From: Gammaproteobacteria bacterium
GTDB lineage: Bacteria; Pseudomonadota; Gammaproteobacteria; Pseudomonadales; Pseudohongiellaceae
Length of the DNA: 19,152 nt
Reading direction: 5' to 3'
NCBI GenBank assembly: GCA_016762995.1
Contig: JAESUT010000007.1
Location: 17,359-36,510, forward strand
Under the pieces are notes generated by a model. That model was given only the letters and a program-made list of their open reading frames with translations. It ran no database searches and was not told where the DNA came from. The position numbers and the translations under genes are program-made. Within the stretch, counting starts at the first letter, position 1. Every line of letters starts with the position of its first letter. This document shows positions 1 through 6,700 of the stretch, piece by piece.

Positions 1-2
1 TG

Positions 3-101
3 ATCTGTGGCACAGGCCATGGCTGCGCGCCGCTACCAATCGACCGTGAGACTATCGCCAATATCCAGAACAGCGACCCGCGCTGCATGAAAGAAGGCTA
101 G
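3..101 (+). CDS. 3' end of an unidentified gene (5' end outside window)
   Basis: Plus-strand frame 3 is open from the window edge to a TAG at 99-101 and encodes 32 residues ending DPRCMKEG. The stretch has three cysteines (in ICGTGHGC and DPRC), and most of its codons end in C or G, which fits a real coding region better than chance. A hairpin follows 19 bases after the stop. I do not recognise the family. A competing minus-strand frame (33-218, 61 residues) has no ribosome binding site or recognisable motif, so I prefer the plus-strand reading. The fragment is short, so this call is tentative. Confidence 0.4.
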   Translation: MCGTGHGCAPLPIDRETIANIQNSDPRCMKEG

Positions 102-120
102 AGCCGCGCTCTGTCTATAA

Positions 121-153
121 TGCTGCCGATTTCGAACCACGGAATCGGCAGTA
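121..153. repeat. Inverted repeat (hairpin) after the first gene fragment
   Basis: CTGCCGATT at 123-131 and AATCGGCAG at 143-151 are perfect complements. G-U and further pairs extend the stem to about 13 pairs around a 7-base loop. It lies just after the probable stop at 101. No T-tract follows on either strand, so it is not a standard intrinsic terminator. It could be a factor-dependent terminator, an mRNA 3' stabiliser or a REP-like palindrome. Confidence 0.5.
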
Positions 154-200
154 AACTCCGCGTAACTCTCCGCGAGCACCAATTTGTAACACAATTCCTT

Positions 201-229
201 TTGAAACCTGCCCCACAACCTGAAATACT
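201..229 (+). promoter_or_regulatory. Candidate sigma70 promoter for the hydrolase gene
   Basis: TTGAAA at 201-206 (5 of 6 to the -35 consensus) lies 17 bases from AATACT at 224-229 (4 of 6 to the -10 consensus). The predicted transcript would start about 55 bases before the ATG at 290. This rests on pattern matching only. Confidence 0.35.
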
Positions 230-289
230 CTAGCGCTCAATAAAAACCATTGCTCATAAAAGAATTTTCATAACCTAGGTAAGTTGCAT

Positions 290-1318
290 ATGTTCAATCT
301 AAAACAACGAATAGCCCTATCACTTGGCGCTTTAGCGCTTAGTGTGGCATCAGCCACAGCCTTGGCCCAGACCGATTGGCCAGAGGTAGCTCCAGAGGAG
401 GCTCCAGCACACTGGGGCGCCGTTTCCGCTAACTTCGAAGAGATCCCCTATCCTTATCCGGTGCACTTCTTGGAGCTGAATCGCTTCCAACAAGATATGC
501 GCCTCGCCTATATGGACGTGCCCGCAAGTGGCCGCTCAAACGGTCAGACAGTGTTCATTCAACACGGAATGAATTTCTACTCAGAAGCCTATACACCTAC
601 CCTCAAAGCCTTGTCAGCGGCAGGGTTTCGGGTCATAGCTGTAGATAGAATTGGATACGGAAAGTCATCAAAGCCGATACTTCCTTACAGCTTCAATTTC
701 GTAGCAGCGAATATGAAGGCGCTATTGGATGAACTTGAAATTGATGAAGTAGCGATCGTTGGACACTCTATGGGCGGCATGACAGTGAGCCGCTTCGCAA
801 TGATGTATCCAGAGCTTACCACTCACGTTGTGATGGTGAACCAAATCGGCCTTACCGATCAACGTCAGAGCAGGCCGTGGAGAGACCCCTTCGTCGGTGG
901 TGGAAGTACTACCTATCAGTCAATCCTGCGCGGACATCAGCGCTATTTTCCACTACGCTGGCCACCAGAGCATCTTGAATTCGTGCGTCGTCAATTCGGC
1001 CAGACCATGAGTGGTGAATGGAATCGCATTGCACAAGTTCGCAGATTGCAGGGCCAGATGCTGTATGACGACCCGGTCGTTTATGATTGGCAGCATATTG
1101 CTTCGAAGGCACTGGTTATGGGCGGCGAGGAAGATGGTCTAGTCGATGATTTCCCAACGCTTGCACACAATGTGAATAACGAATTGCAAAACTCGACCAT
1201 TTTGCTCTATCCGGACGTGGGGCATGCTCCGCAGATTGAGATACCCGATCTATTCCACGCCGACCTAATTCGCTTTCTTAAGTCCGATCCGAACGCACCA
1301 GCCAGCGCCTGGAAATAG
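290..1318 (+). CDS. Secreted alpha/beta-fold hydrolase
   Basis: A 342-residue alpha/beta hydrolase with an N-terminal Sec signal peptide (hydrophobic stretch, then ATALA before QTD, cleavage near residue 26), so it probably acts in the periplasm or outside the cell. Visible landmarks are the HG oxyanion motif (IQHG, about 90-93), the nucleophile elbow GHSMGG with Ser near 160, a likely acid in GGEEDG near 282, and the catalytic His in DVGHAP near 312. Together these form a complete Ser-Asp-His triad, so it should be active. Members act on esters, lactones or similar bonds, and the substrate cannot be read here. An in-frame TTG at 284 gives two more residues, but AGG at 277-279 is 10 bases from ATG 290 and only 4 from the TTG, so I chose the ATG. 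The gene stands alone and ends in a strong terminator. Confidence 0.9.
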   Translation: MFNLKQRIALSLGALALSVASATALAQTDWPEVAPEEAPAHWGAVSANFEEIPYPYPVHFLELNRFQQDMRLAYMDVPASGRSNGQTVFIQHGMNFYSEAYTPTLKALSAAGFRVIAVDRIGYGKSSKPILPYSFNFVAANMKALLDELEIDEVAIVGHSMGGMTVSRFAMMYPELTTHVVMVNQIGLTDQRQSRPWRDPFVGGGSTTYQSILRGHQRYFPLRWPPEHLEFVRRQFGQTMSGEWNRIAQVRRLQGQMLYDDPVVYDWQHIASKALVMGGEEDGLVDDFPTLAHNVNNELQNSTILLYPDVGHAPQIEIPDLFHADLIRFLKSDPNAPASAWK

Positions 1319-1344
1319 TTGCGCGTTGAGCTATTGAGATGAAT

Positions 1345-1384
1345 AAAAAAAGCCCGCTGATCGATTGATCAGTGGGCTTTTTTT
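1345..1384. terminator. Bidirectional intrinsic terminator
   Basis: A 12-pair stem (AGCCCGCTGATC at 1351-1362 with GATCAGTGGGCT at 1367-1378, one G-U pair) encloses the loop GATT. Seven A (1345-1351) precede it and seven T (1378-1384) follow. It can stop the hydrolase transcript on the plus strand and, read on the other strand, the HD-GYP transcript arriving from 1514. Confidence 0.93.
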
Positions 1385-1413
1385 GTGTGGGTACTTTTTT
1401 ATTGGCCTACTTG

Positions 1414-1467
1414 TTCTATATTCTATGTTCTATGTTCTATGTTCTATGTTCTATGTTCTATGTTCTA
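1414..1467. repeat. Heptamer tandem repeat (TTCTATG)n
   Basis: TTCTATA is followed by six exact TTCTATG copies and a partial TTCTA, about 7.7 units in all. The array lies in the 3'-3' gap between two convergent genes, between the terminator and the HD-GYP stop. It is outside both reading frames, so a change in copy number would not switch a protein on or off. It is a simple sequence repeat that probably varies by slippage. Confidence 0.95.
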
Positions 1468-1513
1468 ATTCAAAACACCTTTCTAGAGCGTGCGTACCCT
1501 GATCAAATACAAA

Positions 1514-3376
1514 CTACTTTGTAGGGGGTTCTGGAACAACATAATAGGCTTCCAACCAAGCATCGACGTCGACCTCATCAATCTGTTCAGTATTTAAGTG
1601 CTCCTGCGCGTAAGTCATGTAGTCGCCTGATTGCAGGAATATCTTCATCAGTTCTCCATCGAGATTACCACGTTTAACCATGTCGCCAAGAATATCCATT
1701 GCCTGCGAGAGCGGCATGGGTTCTTTGTAGGGTCTATCGTTAGCCACAAGCGCTTCAAAGATATCGGCGATGGCAAGAATACGTGCCTGCATGGGCATGT
1801 CTTTGCCCTCGATGCCGTTAGGATAACCACTGCCATTGAGATGCTCGTGGTGGGCACCTGCATACAGAGGTAGCCGTTTTTGTTTGCGCGGAAAAGGCAG
1901 CTCCATAAGCCAGCGCCATGACCGATCCGCATGCAACTTGATCTGATCGCGCTCATCATCACTTAGTGTGCCACGCTTAATCAGCAGATTACCTTTCTCC
2001 CAGTCATCAATCAGCGGGGCTTTATGAGCTTCTGCTGCAAAACTCTTTAGCAACGGAAAACCGTGATCGATGATGACCTCAGTCTTGTAAAGAGCATCTA
2101 CCGATTGGCTAGCAAGCTCTTCAACCAACTCAACTTGCTCATCGGGCATGTCTTCGCTGCCTCGATTCACTTTGAATAAAGCCTCAAGCTGCTTCTCCAA
2201 CAAGGCTGTCTTTTCATCGCATTCATTACACAAATCAGCCATCTCGGCTTCGTTGGCACCGGCTTGGCTCGCGATGAGTTGCTTCTGTAACATTTCTATT
2301 TTGTAGTCTTTCATTTTTGAGCTGCACCGTTCGACAATCATTTCGAATCGATCCATGACAAATTGCAACTTAACCTGTTTAGATACTATGTGCTCGGGTG
2401 TGGTTATTTTTCCAATATCGTGCATCCAGCCAGCTAGTTTAATTTCTTCCATCTCATCAATGGTATATTTTACGTCCGCGTAAATCCCCTCATCTGAATT
2501 ACTCAGCGCTGCCGCAATGGACTCGCCCAGTACCGCCACGCGCCGAATATGATTGTATGTATGTGGCGATTTTTCACCGAGACCCTGGGCTAGCACGGCG
2601 ACAAACGCATTGAACAAATTGACCTGCTCGTTGATCAACCTTTGCTGGGTAATTGAAGCCGCCGCAGGGAAAGATACAGATTGCACCAACTCAATATCTT
2701 CGGCTGTAAAACCGCTAATAGTTCCATCACCCAATCGACGATTAATGAGTTGAAGCACTCCAATGATGTTGTTCTCATGGTCTTCCAGTGGAATCACCAA
2801 CATCGATTTCGAACGGTAATTATTGGCTTTGTCATAGCTGGAGGTCCCGCTGAAATCGAAGCCGTCCGCATCATAGACATCATCAAAATTGAGCAAGTCA
2901 CCGGTAATTGCGCAGTAGGTGGAGACATTGCTTAGATTAGGCTTCCCGTCTATTTCCAAGGGGACAGGTGGCATAATTTCGATATCGCCGCCTTTGAGAT
3001 TGGTGTCCATCGTTTCATTTTGAAGGGCTACAAATTTTAAATTACGGCTGGCGATTTCGCCTGGATCGATAGGGTTCTCAGCGTAAATCTCCTCCAAAAT
3101 ATAGATCGTCCCACCATCGGAGTTGGTCAAATTTCGCGCCGTGTTGAGTGTCGTCTCCAGGATATTGGAAATGTTACGCTCCCGCGTAAAGATCACTCCA
3201 GATCGCGTAACAAGCTCCAGTTTTCGGCGGCTTTCCAGTTTAGAAACCTGATCATCAGACAGCAATTGCCTAAAATGGTCGATACCCCCTTCCTGATGAA
3301 GAATATCATTCACAAACGCCTGCAGGTCTGAGGCAAGAATGGTGTCTAGACTGGGGCGCTGAGGAGCGTCTGCCAT
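1514..3376 (-). CDS. GAF domain plus HD-GYP protein (probable cyclic-di-GMP phosphodiesterase)
   Basis: A 620-residue soluble signalling protein with no signal peptide or membrane segment. Residues about 60-245 form a GAF-type sensor (SKSMLVIPLEDHENNIIGVLQLINR is the GAF core, written here only as a landmark at 189-213). Residues about 255-590 are an HD-GYP domain: HTYNH near 272, the metal-binding HD in WMHDIGK at 319-320, then HHEHLNGSGYPNG at 509-521 and ADIFEALVANDRPY at 537-550. The HD-GYP family hydrolyses cyclic-di-GMP, and the metal and GYP residues are present, so activity is likely. Between KQVKL (near 336) and TLSDDER (near 470) there is an extra block of about 130 residues, mostly predicted helix or coiled coil, where typical members continue directly. 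The start has only a weak ribosome site. It lies downstream of the RTX gene on the same strand, but a terminator separates them. Confidence 0.92.
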   Translation of the reverse strand: MADAPQRPSLDTILASDLQAFVNDILHQEGGIDHFRQLLSDDQVSKLESRRKLELVTRSGVIFTRERNISNILETTLNTARNLTNSDGGTIYILEEIYAENPIDPGEIASRNLKFVALQNETMDTNLKGGDIEIMPPVPLEIDGKPNLSNVSTYCAITGDLLNFDDVYDADGFDFSGTSSYDKANNYRSKSMLVIPLEDHENNIIGVLQLINRRLGDGTISGFTAEDIELVQSVSFPAAASITQQRLINEQVNLFNAFVAVLAQGLGEKSPHTYNHIRRVAVLGESIAAALSNSDEGIYADVKYTIDEMEEIKLAGWMHDIGKITTPEHIVSKQVKLQFVMDRFEMIVERCSSKMKDYKIEMLQKQLIASQAGANEAEMADLCNECDEKTALLEKQLEALFKVNRGSEDMPDEQVELVEELASQSVDALYKTEVIIDHGFPLLKSFAAEAHKAPLIDDWEKGNLLIKRGTLSDDERDQIKLHADRSWRWLMELPFPRKQKRLPLYAGAHHEHLNGSGYPNGIEGKDMPMQARILAIADIFEALVANDRPYKEPMPLSQAMDILGDMVKRGNLDGELMKIFLQSGDYMTYAQEHLNTEQIDEVDVDAWLEAYYVVPEPPTK

Positions 3377-3742
3377 GGCAATTTCTATTCCGTTAAATTA
3401 GTGGTAATTCTGTTTGAGCAAGTTGTAATAACAGAACACTGAAGTGTAATCGCTGCCAGTCGAAACAGTAAGCGGCACTCAGGTACAGATAGGGTAAAAA
3501 ACACCGCAAAGTTAGGATTAGGACAGTAGTCATTGTCTTAGTCTTGCTGACTGCTCTTTTGATGTCACACAGCACTACTAGAAATAGCTTATCGAAGCAG
3601 TGTTAGAGCTATAGCCGCGTTTTTTTGTATTCAGCAAACAGATGGGAAGCTGTAGAGGATTCGGGAAAGACTTCAGAAATTTCGAAGAGAAAAAATACTG
3701 ATGCCGGAGCAACTACTCCGACATCAGTTTTCATATTTTCGC
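3377..3742. other. Intergenic region between the RTX and HD-GYP genes
   Basis: This 366-base gap contains the RTX terminator at 3690-3731 and presumably the HD-GYP promoter, for which I see no good -35/-10 pair. A small dyad, ACACT-GA-AGTGT at 3436-3447, lies 60-71 bases upstream of the HD-GYP start and could be a regulator site. A 60-residue minus-strand frame at 3393-3575 has no ribosome site or recognisable motif, and I do not call it a gene. Confidence 0.6.
3690..3731 (-). terminator. Intrinsic terminator of the RTX gene
   Basis: ACTGATG-C-CGGAG (3697-3709) pairs with CTCCG-A-CATCAGT (3716-3728) around the loop CAACTA, with one internal mismatch. On the minus strand the stem is followed by a T-tract (complement of A at 3690-3695). 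It begins just 12 bases after the RTX stop codon, so most RTX transcripts should end before the HD-GYP gene. Confidence 0.92.
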
Positions 3743-6700
3743 CTAAACTATGAAGTTGTCGACATGAAGATTGGCTACGCTTACTCCAATTAGAGTTATG
3801 TCGTTGCCATTACCCAGATCGATGATGACATTAGAGCCATCATCGCTAGCTACTGCCACCACATCGGCAAACGAGCCAATGCTAGCTACAGCAAGAAGGT
3901 CGATAACATCACCTGTGCTGAAATCATTGATTACATCAGCACCATCATTGTCACCAAAAACAAATAGGTCGTTGCCGCCGGCGCCAGTGAAAATATCATT
4001 GCCCTCGTTACCGACCAGAACATCATCGTTGGCGGTGCCATTGATAACATCATCTATGACAGCGACACCGTTTGTGACAGTGTCCGAACCCAGGTCGAAT
4101 TCGAAGCGGTTCTCGAAGATATCTATGTCGAGAATATCCAAGTCACCCTGCACCCGCAACAGAGGTCCCAGACCAATGTCCAAAAATGAGAGTGGAATTG
4201 TCGGAGCCCCTGGCACACCGAAGATATCTGCCAGTGGTATCTTCAAGCCAGCAGACAGTTCCGCCTTCAGGAAATCTAGCGTATAGCCAAGACTTAAACC
4301 TAACTCGGTGTCATTGGAGAACATGGCTTTCGGCACCAACTCAATGTCATAGTCGACCCTGCCATCACCGTTGGCATCGTGTTGGCTGATATTCTGAATT
4401 TCCAGCGTGTCCGTGTCATTAGCCGAGAACATGTAGGAAGTGCCATCTTCCAGAGTGACCAAATGGACCATGTCGTCTACCGATAATGTGAACTCTTGCT
4501 TGAACTTCCAAGCGCTGCTGACATCAAGATCTGCGTATTCGAACTTGAAACTCGCATCCACGTATTTCTTGATTTCGTCGCCGGTGGCTTTTGGCACGTC
4601 CGCAAGGTTCAGCATTAGATCCAATCCATACTCTTTAACTAGTGGATTTAATACCTCACCGGAAGCGTTTCCAAGAGCAAGATTCACAACCAACGCCACG
4701 AACTGATCGATATCGATGCTAACTTCTACCACAGGGTCGCTTTCGCCATAAGCAACATAGAAACCGAATTTTCCGGTATTTACATCGATACCCGAGAGAT
4801 CATCTGGCACTAAGTTCAGATGAAGTAAGGAGGTAGATGTTTCATCAGTTGCATCCAGCAAGAAAATTGGCACTACACCATCGCCATCGGTATCGGCCGT
4901 GCCATCGAGGACATCCCAAATACCGCTCAATACTTCGCCGACGGCACCCATGATGGAGTCGAATCCAACGTTGTCCCCATCGACACCATCCAGCACACCA
5001 CTAAAAGCCGCCTTTATCTCTGGGCTAAAATCGATGCCTGCATTGATGAAGTTGAAGAAGGCGCTAGTGATTTCCGAGAAATCAACGGTAAGTAGGTCAC
5101 CCTCTTTAAAGTAGCTATCGCTAAAAGGTGCTGCCGTACCCTGGGTTTGGATATTAGGTATGTCGACAGAGATGCTGACAATGCCTTCGGTCAAAGTTTG
5201 AATAAACGGCACTTCGAATGGACCTAGGTCGGTGGAATCTAAGTCCACCAAGGTAATCACGCCTTCCATGCCAATAGTTTCTTGAATTCTGATTCCATCT
5301 GCTGCGCCAGAAATATCAAATAGCGGTTCCGAACCCGCTATTGTAAAGGCCGCATCGAAAAACATATCTATGTTGGCACCTACGTCGTAGAGAATGCCCG
5401 CGTAGAATGTCACGTTCGGACTGATTGTGCTGAAAGCCACACTATCGCCAGTCACTAAATTAACAAACATCGGTGTGATAGCTAGGGTATCTGTCGTCAG
5501 GTTGTGTTGAGCCTGGGTACTGAGCTCGTAGGAAACAGACGCATCCACCGAACCTGTATCCAAGGTGAAATCCACCTGTAACCCCACTTTGGCATAGAGT
5601 TCCACACCGAACGAGAAATCGGCATTGAAGTCCACTGTGTCGATCACTGACTGCGCCGCGTTTACCGCAGTCTGGGCCACCGCCGTCGCGCCTTTAGCCG
5701 TTAGCAATATAGCTTCCATAACTCCTATAGCCGTAGTCTTCAAAACGACATCTGCCCAGGCGTCTATTACGGTGAGAGAATTTACGTTCTGGCCATCGTA
5801 GAAGCCGTCATTGTTCATGGCGGTTTCCAGATTGTTGGCATTGGTGTAAGCCGCATTCTTTGCAGCGAGGGCATCATCCTTGGCCGGCTTCAGTAAATCG
5901 GCAGCGTCCTGCAAGGCACCCTCTACTATTTCAGTTCCAGCGGCATCAAGTTTAATGAAATAAATTGCCGTTTTCTGAGCCGCTATTTCAGTATCCTTGG
6001 CGATAACCAGAGCATACTTGAAGGGATCGTGGCCGGTGTGTGTCTGCCAGTAGCCCTTAAAAGGATCCAGAAACTCTGGTGTGGGAACCCAAGACTGCCA
6101 AGAAATTCTGGCAGCTACTTCCAGTGAAGAGCGCTGTGACTGCAAAGTTGACAAGTGAGCCTCAGCGTCAGCCAGAGTTGCGGCATCTGCATCAGAATTA
6201 TTACTAGCCCCGTCGGCGAGATCCTGCGCAGCGCGCCAAGCAATGTATGCGGTCGAGTAGATGCCATTCTTGAAGCTATAGTCATTCCAAGCCCCAACCA
6301 CAGCATCTACGTGCACGGCCTTGTCATGAGCCGTGTTTTTACTCGCTATAGCCTGATCCACATTGCCCTGAGCCACCTGTTGCTCGCCCGTCGCTAGGTC
6401 CAGCGTATCCTGGAAGAAGCTTAGGAGTTCACCTGCAATGGTGTCTGAATTCAGGGCTATGTCTATAAGGTTAAATTTGCCACTACTCCAGGCTTCGGTC
6501 TCTGTTCCCACGAAGGGAAAATATTCATGCCAACCGATCTGTGGAGCGTCGCCTGCCTCCCACATACCCTGATCTATAGCATTAAATAACAACGTATCCG
6601 TTGTCATAGTCACGTCATAATTAACATCCAAAACATCAACGGCAGCTTCACCGACTGGATTGCCACTGTCATCGACGCCAATGGCGCTGATTTGCAGGTC

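Noticed and set aside
33..218. 61-residue minus-strand frame
   Set aside because: No ribosome site and no recognisable motif. It overlaps a plus-strand fragment with better codon use and a hairpin region.
1414..1467. CRISPR-like array
   Set aside because: The units are 7 bases with no spacers and no cas genes, so it is a simple tandem repeat.
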